In this document: piece after piece, positions 42,001 through 53,360 of the stretch
Layout: each line of letters opens with the position of its first letter
Numbering within the stretch: position 1 is the first letter of the stretch
Source: Onchocerca lupi
Lineage: Eukaryota; Nematoda; Chromadorea; Rhabditida; Onchocercidae
Reading direction: 5' to 3'
Assembly (NCBI GenBank): GCA_028564675.1
Contig: JAOVVO010000261.1
Span: forward strand, 1-64,000
Length of the DNA stretch: 64,000 nucleotides
Made by a program: the position numbers and the translations under genes
Notes under the pieces: model-generated
The model's database searches: none
Told to the model about the DNA's origin: nothing
The model's input: the letters and a program-made list of their open reading frames with translations, nothing else

Positions 42001-45000
42001 TTCAGGAATTTCGATGACTTCCTAATCACACTAGAAGCCCAAGGTGAGAAGTTTGACTCTTTGAAAAGGTTAACTCTTCTCGAGAAGGCTTATTCAAAAC
42101 AATGTAAAAAGGAATCTGAAAGGCATGTTAATCTTCCATCATATGTTCCACTAATTTAGAACTAATTTTGAAAGGGCCTAAGGGGATTTTTGACCTGTAA
42201 CACTAACACAGTATCTTAGTTAAGATTTTTCTAATATCTAGATTTTTTTTTTTAGGATTATTCAATTTTGGTACTTAATCTTTTTGCAGAGAAGTTTTTT
42301 TTTTTTTTTTTATAGAATTCGAGCAGAGAAGGAAAAAAGTGAATCACGGAAAGAAAGTATTAAAACATTTGAAAAACAAAATAAACTGCAAGATCGTCGA
42401 AAGGAACGCGAAAGACGCATGACCCAGGAAGTATCATTGATGAAGCCAAGTCCGTCATATACCGAAGAAGTGTATGCATCTCATACTTTGCCACATCCTC
42501 GACGTGGAACCGAACCTGTTCCACGCATTCGGACGTCCTCTTTCGAATCGAAAGTGTGTTGTAAAATTAATTAATTTTTTGATATCGTTTTGTTTATGGA
42601 TTTGTTGAAATTTATAGAAAACTCACTGTTGCTAGTCATGAAATGAAATTGGTAATACCAAACTTGGTGCTTAATGGAGTACATAACTCAGAATTTTTTT
42701 ATTTCAGGAAGCACAGACCACTCCTTCAAGGCAAACAAATTTGAGCGTTTCGGATGGTTCATCAATAGAAGCCGAAGGAATGCCGAAAACGTCTGGATCT
42801 ATGTTATCAGTTGATGAAACCATGATGATCCAAAAGATAGGTTCAACTCGAAGAACTCCGAAATTCACTACGAGACGGTCGAATTCATTGAAAAAAGTTA
42901 GAACGCGGGAAGACTTCGGGCCGATTGATATGCATGGATATCTCGATCGGAAACAAGATTTGCAAGTATAAAGTTTTGAATTTTTTACTAGAATGTTCAC
43001 AAAGATTTCCGTTATCAAATTAGCTCTAAAAAGCATAAAAAATATTTTTTTTCATTTTTGGTTCACTCTTCTCTTTGCCATTTCGCAACAAATCTGGTCC
43101 TTATATTTTAAAAGATGATCAGATGATTGCTTCTCTTAGTGAACAGATTCGGCGCCAATTCTTTTCCTTTGCTTGAAGAAATTCAAATTTCTCATAAACT
43201 CACTCGCTTTTCTCTAAATTTCTTTCGTATTTTTGTACTTTTTAGAGTGGTGCAAAAAAAGCAACGATACGTACATGGAAAAGATATTATACAATCCTCT
43301 GTGGGCAGCTCCTATGCTTCTTTAAAGATGAAGATTCTTTTTTGGAAAATTCGGCATCTGCTGCACCGGTCAATATCCTGAGCGCAGAATGTGATGCTTG
43401 TCCTGAATACATGAAAAAAAAGAATACCTTCAGGTTGGTTTTTTTCTTCTTCCAATTAATTTGCCTAATTTTTTCTTTTCATTATCAGGAGATTTATGTT
43501 TCAGGTCTAAATTTCAAGACATACCTTCATTTTAAGACTTTTTCTTTAAATGAAGACATTTGACTGACCGTGGAGAAAATGAAGTGGTTTAACGGATGGT
43601 GTAGTAAACTTTCTGTAGAGATGGATAGTAAATACTACTAGCATTTTTGAAAAAGGAAATTATGTTTCAGACTAAAAATACAGGATGGATCGGAGTATTT
43701 ATTTGCTTGTAGTGATGATGAAAAGATGTTAGAATGGGTGTTAAAAATAAGATTTCATGCAAATTTGACTCCCGCCCAGCAGCTTCGAAGTTTTAATAAG
43801 GTATATTTCAAATATAATATGTTGTGAAAAGAGAATAGAGAAAGATTACAATTAAAAAAGGAGGATATGATAATTGAGTTCATCATAGAGTCCATTTATT
43901 TTGAGAAAACTAGTTAAGAAATAATTTAGAGTAGAGCTCAGAAATTATCTGGAAATTATTTGTATTTGCAAATGCATATTGAAACGCGCAAAAAGGATAT
44001 AGTTTGACATGTTTTTGAATCTGATGGAATTTTCGGCACTCAAGTGCAGTAATTGTTGAGTCTTGCATATTACTTCAAGAAAGTAATTTAACTGATTTGA
44101 GAATGAAAGTCCGCCAATGTATTCACCCCCACCGCGGCCTGGAGAAACTTTGCGACGGCATACCACGGAATTGGTTTCATCGGTGCAAGCTAATGCCCTC
44201 TCGTCATATGAACCTAGATTATACGAAAAACCTGGCATTACAACTAGTAATCATTGTAAGTTTCATTCATATTTTTTGGTATTCAGGATTAGATTCGGCA
44301 TAATCTAACCAGGATGGATTGCTTACTTAATTAAGACCTGTAACACTGACTGTTCTGCTAACCTTCAACAGTTTTTATTGATATTTTCAAATTTGCTAAA
44401 AATTTTCAAATAAAAAGTGTCAATTGAAACTATTGCTACTTGCTGTTTTACTCTTTATTTCTACGCTTTTTTTGTTTCATCCTTTTTTTCTTTTTTGCTT
44501 TATCTCTCTCACTTCTTTTTTTTTCATTTCCACATTTTATGTATATCTTATCAGTATTTTCAGTTTCTCTTTGTCATTTTTCCTTTATGTTCTAATATTG
44601 TCTTATTTGTTATGCTCCATTGTATCTTTGACATAATTTTAGTTCGTAGTTGCATAAAATAATGAGGTAAATTAATATCCATTCCAGTACATTGTAATCA
44701 TTATACCTGACTCGAAACTGTTCTCTGACCAATACTCATTCTCGCTCAACCTTCATTACCGTGACGCTATTTTTGCTTCAAAAGTTATCTGTATTTAATA
44801 AAAATCTCGTTCCCTTGATGATAAGTTTAGCTTGCACTTAACTTTTTCCGATTTTTCAAAGCTAGGTTTGAAAACGATGGTTGCAAGTTGTTGATTTTCA
44901 GACAGCGAGGACGAAATGATGTTGGAAGTTCAAAATCAGCCATATAAATCGATAGCAACAACAGTATCATCGATACAACATGAAAACGGGTTCAGAAACC

Positions 45001-46071
45001 TTGTTAGTACTGATTTTTTGAATTTGAAATGTTATGGCAAGAAATTAAGTTGTAAATGGCGGAAAAAATAGCTTAATGTTCGGAATCGTTATTAGAAAAA
45101 TCTTAGAATATGAGTATCTAACATGTTGAAACAGAGAATGACATGTTAAGCACCTTTTGATGTTGGCATATCACATTGAAGAGTGGAGTAAAATAATTGG
45201 ATTTATTCCACGGTACTATTTACTGATCTAATGAGAAAATGCTTACTAAAGATAACGCTAAAATTACTTTGAAAATATCAAATTTAAATTATTTGGAAAC
45301 TGTTTCGCAGTTAGAAAAAGCTTTGTGTGGATTACCAGTGGATTAATATATCTCTGTTTGAAAAAAATGGAATTTTTATTCAGGTACACAAAATATTTGC
45401 TCCATTTCATAACTCTTTGCTTAATTCGTTCTCAGCCTCTAATTCTTAGAAATACTTTGATTTTTTTGATCAGGTGATACATATATATTTGTCCCATTTC
45501 CATTTGAATTAACTACTTCATTGAAGTTCTTTTTGCTTAGGATGGTCCTGAATTGCAATATTTAAATCGTGATAAGGAAATGAACGGTAGACGGGTGTTG
45601 GATTTGGATTCGGATTCTACAACATCATCGACATCGCGTCGAAACACTGAGAATATAAAAGCTGATAATGATTTTATTGCCTGGGTGGAAAGACATTCAG
45701 ATTTGTCATCATCAGCAAGTGCTGCACCAGTTATGTCGATTGTCACATTACCCGCAGCTGATGACACTGATTCTGTTAAAAGTAAATTTTCTTATAACTT
45801 TATAAATAATTGTTAATTTGTGAATAAAAATTGAAGATCTTTGACATTTCATCCTCTTACCACTCAGTCACCTTGAAGATTGGTTAATATATGTTTGCTT
45901 AATACATTTCTCTGAAATACCTTTTGTTCCTTCCCTTCTGTCAAAAGATGGTGGAATTCGGTTAAATTTTATTCCATCGAATTTATAACAGTAATCAATT
46001 TATCTTCAGAGCGTAAAACATTTTCGTTCTTCAAGCGTGGTTTACGAAATAAAGACAGTGGTGGCAAGTGA
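13927..46071 (+). CDS. sma-1: beta-heavy spectrin (SMA-1/karst type), complete gene, 68 coding exons
   Basis: The protein crosslinks actin and, with alpha-spectrin, forms the apical (non-ankyrin-binding) membrane skeleton. In C. elegans the orthologue is needed for embryonic elongation. The hand-built model gives about 4064 residues, close to the ~4100 usual for beta-heavy spectrins. Domain order is a 90-residue N-terminal tail, CH1 (about 90-200), CH2 (about 201-320), about 30 spectrin repeats with an SH3 domain inserted at about 866-925, a PH domain (about 3761-3879) and a 185-residue tail. The SH3 insert and repeat number separate it from conventional beta-spectrin (17 repeats, no SH3). 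Start: ATG at 13927, whose exon joins in phase 0 to the CH exon. Stop: TGA at 46069-46071. Intron phases close at every junction except 34264/34525. Two introns use GC donors. The exon list is split over the entries below. Confidence 0.95.
18352..21725 (+). other. sma-1: sma-1 exons 7-16: first spectrin repeats
   Basis: Exons: 18352-18539, 18742-18833, 18976-19066, 19319-19493, 19669-19890, 20137-20345, 20519-20696, 20818-20964, 21207-21367, 21524-21725. The sequence is heptad-rich triple-helical repeat, with typical repeat words such as HAKWEQLRK and ANEAESWIREKMPLV. The last exon runs from the end of a repeat into the first strand of the SH3 domain. Confidence 0.9.
21661..22350 (+). other. 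sma-1: SH3 domain of beta-heavy spectrin (across exons 16-17)
   Basis: Exon 16 ends in VKMLYAYAGNNIEVKKDE, an ALYDY-type start. After a 498-nt intron, exon 17 (22224-22460) supplies the NDWWRV tryptophan pair and GYVPANYCKVV, the conserved PANY end of SH3. Among beta-spectrins an SH3 domain is specific to the heavy form, so this domain decides the orthology. The following stretch (TVAQTVTTRKTEREP) is a polar linker into the next repeat. Confidence 0.95.
24321..24373. repeat. (AAAT)n/(AT)n simple repeat in spectrin intron 21
   Basis: AAATAAATA-type units grade into a pure AT run. It is simple sequence with no splice site nearby. Confidence 0.85.
26343..26382. repeat. poly(T) tract in spectrin intron 25
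   Basis: This is a run of about 40 nt that is all T except for two adjacent C. Similar shorter T tracts sit just before many acceptors in this gene and act as polypyrimidine tracts. This one is 115 nt upstream of its acceptor. Confidence 0.85.
27831..27910. repeat. nested inverted and direct repeats in spectrin intron 27
   Basis: CTGATCGCAAC at 27831-27841 is the exact reverse complement of GTTGCGATCAG at 27866-27876. CAACACACTGAT occurs twice in direct orientation (from about 27845 and 27895), and ATCAGTGTGTT lies between them inverted. The whole 80-bp block can fold in more than one way. It lies inside an intron between repeats and has no coding frame. Confidence 0.75.
34525..42122 (+). 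other. sma-1: sma-1 exons 43-60: C-terminal spectrin repeats
   Basis: Exons: 34525-34646, 34800-34983, 35140-35373, 35639-35802, 35995-36177, 36693-36863, 37085-37331, 37713-38009, 38261-38431, 38590-38805, 39091-39265, 39580-39683, 39797-39928, 40598-40771, 40846-41072, 41271-41436, 41701-41900, 42006-42122. Repeat words such as LRAKLQKHLTFDAELEANEG and AEQWMRERIPLV are typical. Exons 57 and 60 end at GC rather than GT donors. The exon 56 acceptor (TTTTGTAAG) is weak, but its frame and homology are clear. Confidence 0.88.
41073..41270 (+). other. sma-1: GC-AG intron (spectrin intron 57)
   Basis: The exon ends ACA-AG followed by GCAATT, and the next exon begins T-GAA-ACA after TTTTGCAG. Only this GC site gives phase 2. 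Joined, the reading is HAITSETLPNDVEGC, which continues a spectrin repeat. The nearest GT (TTTGTAAAT, 20 nt further on) would run into TGA. Confidence 0.8.
42123..42315 (+). other. sma-1: GC-AG intron (spectrin intron 60)
   Basis: The exon ends GAA-AG followed by GCATGT. The next exon starts A-ATT-CGA after a T run and ATAG. The GC donor gives phase 2 and the reading KKESERIRAEKEKSE. The nearby GT (CATGTTAAT) would be phase 0 and reaches a stop nine codons into the next exon. Confidence 0.75.
42316..43800 (+). other. sma-1: sma-1 exons 61-64: linker and PH domain
   Basis: Exons: 42316-42553, 42708-42965, 43246-43433, 43671-43800. A Lys/Arg/Glu-rich helix (RRKERERRM) and a Ser/Thr-rich linker precede the PH domain. 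The PH domain runs from DMHGYLDRKQDLQ through TIRTWKRYYTILCGQLLCFF and DGSEYLFACSDDEKMLEWV to the final helix, with the invariant Trp in EWVLKI. PH domains of spectrins bind phosphoinositides at the membrane. Confidence 0.92.
44102..46071 (+). other. sma-1: sma-1 exons 65-68: C-terminal tail and stop
   Basis: Exons: 44102-44255, 44902-45002, 45541-45781, 46010-46071. The tail is disordered in character: a proline cluster (YSPPPRPG), an acidic YSEDEMMLEVQ, a Ser/Thr run and a basic end KRKTFSFFKRGLRNKDSGGK before TGA. All four junctions close in phase (1, 0, 1). The acceptor of exon 65 (GATTTGAG) is not a strong TTTCAG, so that start is less certain than the others. Confidence 0.8.
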
Positions 46072-48620
46072 AGAAACTGACGAAAATTGACTTTTGTCTT
46101 TTGCGATATTATTATTAAATGCCTTCAAAACAATTTCATCAGGATTGTTCATCTGACATTTCCTATAAATGCTTGTTAATTTAATTCAGAACTGTTACAA
46201 ACTGACTATGTTTATTTCCTAGGATTACATCAGAGTTCCATAATTTTTTTGAAATTTTCATTTATGTTTAAGCCAACGATAATTTATTTCGCCGAATTCA
46301 TTTGTGGCTCAGTGTGACTTGTTTAAAGTTCTGAGATTTTTTTTATCCCATCACTATGACATCTCAATCAATGTCTCCCTCAAACTGAGATAAATTCTCT
46401 AGCCGGAACTTTTTTTCTTGTTTTCTTTTTCTATTTTAATTCCTTCCATTTATAAATCATTCCTTGTTTATAATTAGTGGTATTTATTTTTTCTTTTTTC
46501 ATCATATTCAATCGCCTTATTTGTTGATTAATATCGGACCAAATTAAACATGAAATTAATTTTTAATTATTTTCCTACCAATTATTTTAGCATACTAAGA
46601 TAGCTTCCTTCTGTAATGATGCAGTTGAGTTCATTTTGAAGGGGATGGAGGGTTTCAAACGACACACTAAATATTCTAATTCTTGAATATGTGAGGAAGT
46701 TAAATGCTATGAACATGTAAACTGTTATTAATGAAAACTGTTGATTGTTTCAGTAATAACTATAATATCATTTTTGTACTTCCTATTGGTCCGTTGTTTT
46801 TTTTTTTTTTCGAAATTCATTTATCTTATGTACACTTCAATGAAAGGTAAAACTATCGTTTATTTTATGCTACAGCAATGTATAATTGAAAGTGGCTTAG
46901 ATATTTAAGTCCTTCAAATGCAATAAAGGATGCGAAATCTATTGTCTCTAACTTCTCGCATCGACAAGAGTTAGATTTGCTGAATTTTTTTAGGGCCAAA
47001 ATTCAAGGCAGCGTACACAAGGAGTCTAAGTAAGATTGGTTTTTTCATGTATGCTTTCGAGAAAGGATTACTCTCTGTGAAATGCTATCGATTGTGAAAA
47101 AAATGAAAAGATTTCAATAGCGCTGAATTAAAAAAATTTAATTGGTAATTTAAGCAAATCTGGATTCGTAACGAAGTAGAGCGTGGAATTGATCGTCTTT
47201 ACTCAAATTACATGTTGGATGGCGGAGAGCGGGGTCGCGGGTTTCTATGACAATGCATGCATAGCTGCGGTGAAGTTCTTTAAGTTATTCACATTGATTC
47301 TAATTCTTCTGGTCACAAAGTGTTGCGGTTAAAATTTGGAGGTGAAAATAAAATTTAAAGTTTCAAGAACTTGTGACTGAATTGCTTAAATTACCAATAA
47401 AGTCTTATGCAGCGTAGATGACTTGACTGTTTAAAAATTTTGACATGGCGTTCAATCATTACTTACAAACATTCGTCGACAGTCGATCGGCCAGGCATAT
47501 AAACATTTGAGTCTGAAATACCGAACGATATCAGTATCGCTCTATTGAATCGCAAAAGAATGAAGGTGATCTAACATTTCGTTACAGTCTGGGTCCAACT
47601 CAAATTCTTCCTCATAGGTGTGATGATCATTTTAACGTTTGGGTAAATTTCGCTTCACAATAAGGAGAAGACTTCGGAATCAATTTATCAGTTCCAGTTC
47701 TTTCGAATTGCTTCAAGTAAGTATACATTTCATCGTGTGAATTTAAGCACTGTAATATATTGCAAACTGCGGAGCCAATTGAAAGGATTCAAACTAGTAT
47801 ATATGTAATCAGTGGAAGAACTTCCTCATCTTGATGAACAATCTCTGATATCTATTTTATATCATTGATGGTTCAGAAAAATAGAAATATGATTATCCAT
47901 TCGTATTTCCAAATCATTTTTTATTTTTTTCAGTGAAGAAAAGCCAACTTAAACATTTTTTTTATTTTTTTTTCTTTTTTTTTTTTGCAGAGAAACAAAA
48001 TAAAACAACTGAAATGCTTAATTAACATTAATTCTTTAATATTGTCACTCAGATTTCGAGAAGATGAATTCAGTAATCCACAAAAAAAATTGGTAAAATA
48101 TGTAAAATTTTTCGCTTTAACAGCAGCACTGAAGACAGCTCTATATTAAAGTCCCATTTTTCAAATAATTTAAAGTTTGGTTTTTGAATTAGATTCAATT
48201 TGAATTTATTTATTATGTAACCAATTCTTAGTAATCGCAAAAGCATCATAATTAAAGCTTAATATTCAATCTTGGCAAGAATTTTTCAAATATATAAAAA
48301 ATAATACTAAAATATGATTGAATCTTTTATCTAGAATTAGTCGTTAAGTATTTCTGTAATCCTCCTAACTATCGATAGCATGAGCGAAATGTTGATTTAA
48401 TGAATTATTTTATTAAATGACCGATAGCAACAAAATTCACTTTTGAATTAGTTGAGAAGAAAATGATAAGAAAAAAGTTCAATTCCATTACATATAGCTC
48501 CATGTTCAATTTTATTACTTGCTTTGCTAATATGCTGAAAAAAGATTAAACATTTCATTTATATTTTTCTAACCCCCAATATCGGGAAAATCCGAAAGAT
48601 ACAATTAGTTTATATAGAAA
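46072..48620. other. intergenic: spectrin 3' UTR and unassigned sequence
   Basis: A canonical AATAAA lies at 46922-46927, 850 nt after the spectrin stop, and may mark its 3' end. The part at about 47160-47730 is less AT-rich than its surroundings and shows short open runs in several frames broken by stops. It could be an eroded element or gene fragment, but I cannot name one. No intact gene is seen. Confidence 0.5.
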
Positions 48621-49213
48621 TGTCAAAAGGTCAAATAGCGGGAAGATGTTGACGAAGTCAAAGGATGCAATCATGATAAAAAAGAAATGTTAAAGGTCAA
48701 GTCACGCGACGACAATTATTTGTAAACAAGGAGTCAATCAGAGTAAACGAGGAATGTTGAAGGCGACGTAGTTTCAAAGAAATCAATGAGTTGAAAGAAT
48801 GAACATGTTTAACGCCAAAAAGTTGCGATTCATAGATCAACTAATCATGAGGCGTTGGAGTTTAGGTAAGGTAAGGAGCTCCCGAAAGATTTAAAAGGTC
48901 AGGATTCCGCAACCGAATCAGGTTTTAAATCGATACAATTGTTTGATATAGCAACAATTCTGAGTTCAGATCGATACAGTTGTTCGGTATAGCAACAGCT
49001 TGGAGTTCAGATCGACACAGCGTTAACAGCGGTTCGACAATGCAGTTGAGCATACTTTTCTATCCGATTTGTACGAGCGACAAAGGAAAGAATAACCCGA
49101 GTGATCAATTTACCTAGATATTCTTTAATAATTATTTACGACGTAAAAACAAAGAATCACTCCCCCACCAACTAATGAGACTTTCTTCACCAGGGCTCGC
49201 CTCTGTTACAACA
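48621..49213. mobile_element. possible solo LTR (TGT...ACA, ~593 bp)
   Basis: The block starts TGTCAAAAGG and ends TTACAACA, with 5-bp flanks AGAAA (48616-48620) and TGAAA (49214-49218) that match at four of five positions. It is less AT-rich than the DNA on either side and has no open frame. It contains an internal 41-43-bp tandem repeat. These points suit a solo LTR of a Gypsy or BEL/Pao element, but no second copy or retrotransposon gene is in the window, so this remains a hypothesis. Confidence 0.25.
48922..49027. repeat. tandem repeat, ~42-bp unit, two copies plus a partial
   Basis: The unit, of the form TTCAGATCGATACAGTTGTT followed by a TATAGCAACA-containing half, occurs at 48922-48964 and 48965-49005. 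A third start, TTCAGATCGACACAGCG, follows. Copies differ by about ten substitutions. Confidence 0.75.
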
Positions 49214-49409
49214 TGAAATAAAATTTCCAATAACCAATTACCGACAATTATAATTCATTTTATTTCCTGTCCGTTTGCATAACGTTCCATAGTTGAACCG
49301 CGTTGTTTAATGTCTGCTAAATATTTTGTTTCGGGTTCAATATCTGTCGTGTGCCAACCATTTTTGCTGTATAGTTTACTTGGATGGTATCTTGAAATTG
49401 AGTCATTTC

Positions 49410-49411
49410 AG
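49410..49411 (+). promoter_or_regulatory. probable trans-splice acceptor of CDC73
   Basis: GTCATTTCAG ends at 49411, leaving a 25-nt leader before the ATG at 49437. Nematode spliced-leader acceptors have this TTTCAG form at this distance. Confirmation needs SL-tagged reads. Confidence 0.5.
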
Positions 49412-49436
49412 ATCATTTTTTATCTCGCTGACAAAA

Positions 49437-52400
49437 ATGGCTGACCCGTTGAAATTGCTGCACGAATATGCCGTTGGCCGACGTACTATGCGGGAAATCA
49501 AAAACGTTCGTTTTTTTTTATTGAATTTCCTCATCTACCGACATGATCATCTAGAAAGTACAAGTTAGACATTGTGATTACATTAGCAGTTTCAGGGCAA
49601 TCAGCGTTATTATGTCTTTGGTGATGCAGCATATCGACGTGATGTAAAGACGAATTTAATGGTATACGGCCGGCAGAATGAGTATTATACATTGGAATCA
49701 TTGTTGTTACTATGGGAAAACCGGGAAATGCAGCATACCGCTTATGTTAAGGATGCTTCTGGTAAAGGCATACAATGCGTCACCAGGCCTGATAGGTTTG
49801 TTTCTTGCTCGGGTTTTGAATTGCCAAGCGGATAAGTGTATTTTGTTCATATTTTTCAGTTGTAACTAGGAATAAAGAGAATAAGAATCAAAATACACTT
49901 TTTTTTTTCATTTCCACTGAATCTGTATGCCGTGTTTGTGACTAAAATTTTTTAATTCTGCATAAATCTGTTTTTTAGTTCCTTCCTTTGAGTTCCTATT
50001 TTCGTGCGCTTGATGTCTCTTTAGTTCTATTGAGACAAAGCAAACACACTTTTGTAATTTTTGGGATCTTCAACTTTACTCCTTACGTTTTTGGATTCTA
50101 TCTACCTCTTATTTTTAATTATTCTGAAGTTTTCATCGTTTTAACTTCTTAAAATCTCTTTGAATTTTTACTATGGGGAGTGTTTATAATCTAGATTGAA
50201 TTTTCGACTAATTTAATGAAATGATCATTATGTAGTAGGATAATTGGTGAATTCATTAAGAATTTTAGTATTTGCTTATTTGGTAAAATTTTTGAATTGA
50301 AAGTCTATTTACTTTTCCACGAAATTTTAATTTTTCATATTCAGACGTGAACTTCTGGCATACCTCAAAGGTGAACGTGAACAACCACCACAAACAGTAG
50401 ACTTATTGGCACCTATCCCAGCACCGATTCCTGTCTCTCGACTTATTGATCAAAATGAACCAGAAATGAAAAAGGCTCGTTATGATGGTGAAGAAAATCG
50501 GTTGGTATTATATGAAATAAATTCTCAAGATTTAAAAATTCATTACATGCAATATATTTGATACTGAGATTACCAAATAAATGGATATTCGTTCTGGATG
50601 TTTCATTTTTATCACCAAATACTATTTCTAGGCAGCGAATACAAAATCTATTGAAAGGTACTGTAACAGAAGATAACAAAAGTGCTGATATAGAAGGAGT
50701 AAGAGATCTCAGTGACAAACTCACAGCCGATAAAATTGCTGCTTTGAAAAATAAGCGGAAGAAAAACATGGCAAGAAATACAATCAAGTCTGTAGACGAC
50801 AGGTGAATTTCGATTTTTCTGCGAATTGAAATTTTTTACGAATTCTGCAACTTCTTAACTATACTGATCTTGAAGTTCTAAGGGTAAAATTTTAATCGCT
50901 ATCTTGTTTTATTTTATTTACTACCTCAAGTGTATTATTTATTTCGCTTTGTGCGGATGAAGATTGTAGATTGTCATCTGTAGTGGATCTTCTGGAACTT
51001 TGAAATAATTCAGGTTTGGTGCTCCGATGGATTTAGATGTACCTGATGTAAGTGAAGATGCTGTGGATCGTGAATTGAAAGGCAAAGAACGGGTATGGAG
51101 AAATCGAACAAGCGTCATGGAAGCAGCATCTAAAGAGTTCACTTCAATCCTTTCTATTTTACATAGTTTTAAAGTATGTGAATCTAATAAGCTTTTTTGT
51201 CTTAATTACTTTTTTTCTTGTCTTCTCATTTTATAGGATTTTTTGATTAATCCAGATTTTAACGAACTCAGATTTCGCGCGGTTATCTTCGTTATAAGTT
51301 TCTAGTTGCGAGAAGAAGCGGCACAACGTCAGAAATCTACAGTACCCCCGCCAAGAACAACATCTAACGATCGGACTAGAACACAACCTGCTGGCTATTC
51401 ACGTTACGATCAGGAAAAATTTAACAAAGACCAGACTGCTGGTTTCAAGATCGAAACTGGACTTACTTTCCAAGGTTTTATATTAAAATTTACGGAAGTA
51501 GTTTTTAGTTTTTCTAAATTTTGTTTTAACACAGTTAAAGGAATAAATAAAGGATAATTTAAAAAAAAAGAAATCCATGAAATTAAGATCCAAGTTTTTT
51601 TATCAGTTTTTTAGGAACATCGATAATGTCCGCTTCGGGAGCAAAACCAATGGTAGTAGAGTCATCAACACCAGCAAAGGCCTTGACACCTAGTACAGAT
51701 AATGGTAATCCGCGACATCAGAAACGGCAATCGCGGACACCAATCATAATTATTCCAGCCGCTGGTACTTCCCTGATTACCATGTTCAATGTTCGCGATA
51801 TATTACAGGTTTAATTTTGCATTTGGAAATCAAGCGCTGCAGCCATTAGTTTAATTTTATAATACATTTATTTTACCAAGCGGTGTCATATTTTTACTTG
51901 TATGCAGTTCATCTCATGTCAGTGATATTTTAAATCATTAGGCATCACGAAATTAAGATTATTTTTCTCTTTTTTGATACAGGATATGCGTTTTATTACC
52001 ACTGAAGAGCGAAAGACGACATGTCGAAGAGAAAATGAGGTTTTGATACAAAGGTTAAAACATGATGGCGTTACAGTTCCATATAGAGTTGTTGAAAATC
52101 CTTTGAAATTTGGTGACGATGAATGGAGTCGTGTTGTTGCTGTTTTTGTTCAGGTAGTTTCTTGTTGATTTGTTGGTAGAACTCAAACATAGATGTTTCT
52201 CATTTCTTTTTAGTTCTCATTTATTCTTTTGAATTTTCGTTTTACTTCTTTTCGGTTGCTCATCCACATCGTTAAACAGAAATATTACTTTATAGAGACT
52301 TCTCTTTTTCTTGTCATCCATATGATCGCAGCAGCTCTTAATAAACAAAAGATCTAAATACTGCAGATCTTTTGGTTATTAATAGCTGCTGCGATTGCAT

Positions 52401-52744
52401 GGATTACGGAAAAGAGATGTAATATATTTATTAGACCTATTCATCAACAAAGTTTACCACACATCGTCGAAAGGGAAATACTCGATAGAGAATTATTTCA
52501 GGGTCCGGCATGGCAATTCAAAGGCTGGAGGTGGGGTGGTAATCCTACGGATATATTTGCAAATGTAGCAGCTTTTCATTTAATGTACGACGACCAGAAA
52601 ACGGACAATAATGTGGCTAAATGGAGTGTCAATGTCCTGAAGCTATCACGAACAAAGCGACATCTGGATCGTGCTATATTAGCTCGTTTCTGGGAAACAC
52701 TTGATCGATATATCATCAAAAATAAACCTCATCTTAGGTACTAA
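49437..52744 (+). CDS. cdc-73: CDC73/parafibromin, PAF1 complex subunit, complete
   Basis: CDC73 is a subunit of the nuclear PAF1 complex, which travels with RNA polymerase II in elongation and supports histone H2B ubiquitylation and H3 methylation. Exons: 49437-49505, 49596-49795, 50345-50500, 50632-50802, 51014-51173, 51306-51474, 51615-51808, 51983-52153, 52502-52744. These give 1533 nt, or 510 residues (human 531), and all phases close. The N-terminal domain starts MADPLKLLHEYAV and includes NEYYTLESLLLLWEN. The middle has ERVWRNRTSVM and YSRYDQEKF. The Ras-like C-terminal domain starts at TPIIIIPAAGTSLITM and includes GPAWQFKGW and RFWETLDRYIIKNKPHLRY, ending in TAA. Tyr replaces the final Phe of the human protein. 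The gene lies 3.4 kb after the spectrin gene and 1.7 kb before the KIDINS220 homologue, on the same strand. Confidence 0.97.
52301..52417. repeat. long imperfect hairpin in CDC73 intron 8 (miRNA-precursor-like)
   Basis: The arms are 52301-52355 and 52365-52417, with a 9-nt loop. The innermost ~30 bp pair with only two mismatches and a possible G-U. The outer parts pair with more mismatches and small bulges. The shape (long imperfect stem, small loop, within an intron) resembles a pri-miRNA stem, but a short inverted-repeat transposon would look the same. Either strand could be the transcribed one. Confidence 0.8.
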
Positions 52745-53277
52745 GAATATTTGTTAATGACAATTGTTACTGTGTTACTCCTGTGTACAAGTGATTTTTT
52801 CAATTTAAATTGAAGTAAGAATTTTCGTGGAACTTGGGAGAGACTCGTACTTCTGTTAAATGAAGTTGTTCCAAATACAGTTTCCATATAGATATTCTCG
52901 TTAATAGTTGTAAAGGTTTCCTGATGTTATTTTATCGGTAATCCATTATCTAGTATGAAATAGTTAAGATTATCCCGTGCAATCGATGTCTCTTGTCCGT
53001 AGGATTTTCTTTTTCCCTGCTATATTTTTTTAAAACATATTTTTCAAATTTTTATGTTGGAAATTGGTCTTTCTATCGAGAAACAGATTTCATCAATGTT
53101 TGAAGAACTTCATATTTTATTAGACGCTGTGAATATGTTAAAGCTTTGTAACTTATTTCACTTTAAAAATGACATTGTTTCAAATGATTTATCACAGTCT
53201 TCGGAAACTAAAAGAGAAATTTCATTACAGGTCAAAAGCCAAATTTTCAGAAAAATCACGCCTCATAGTTTGTATTC

Positions 53278-53360
53278 TAACTATTCATACAAAAAAACCT
53301 TTTTTGTATAACTATTCATACATTCATACTAAAAATTATTCATACAAAAATGGTTTTTCA
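53278..53360. repeat. short degenerate tandem repeat of TATTCATAC words
   Basis: TATTCATACAAAAA-like units recur four times with spacers of 10-20 nt. One A run and the T run after it can pair. It is low-complexity sequence without coding meaning. Confidence 0.6.

Noticed and set aside
44417..44662. Two overlapping hydrophobic frames resembling membrane proteins
   Set aside because: This is a T-rich intron translated in two frames. The apparent transmembrane character comes only from composition.
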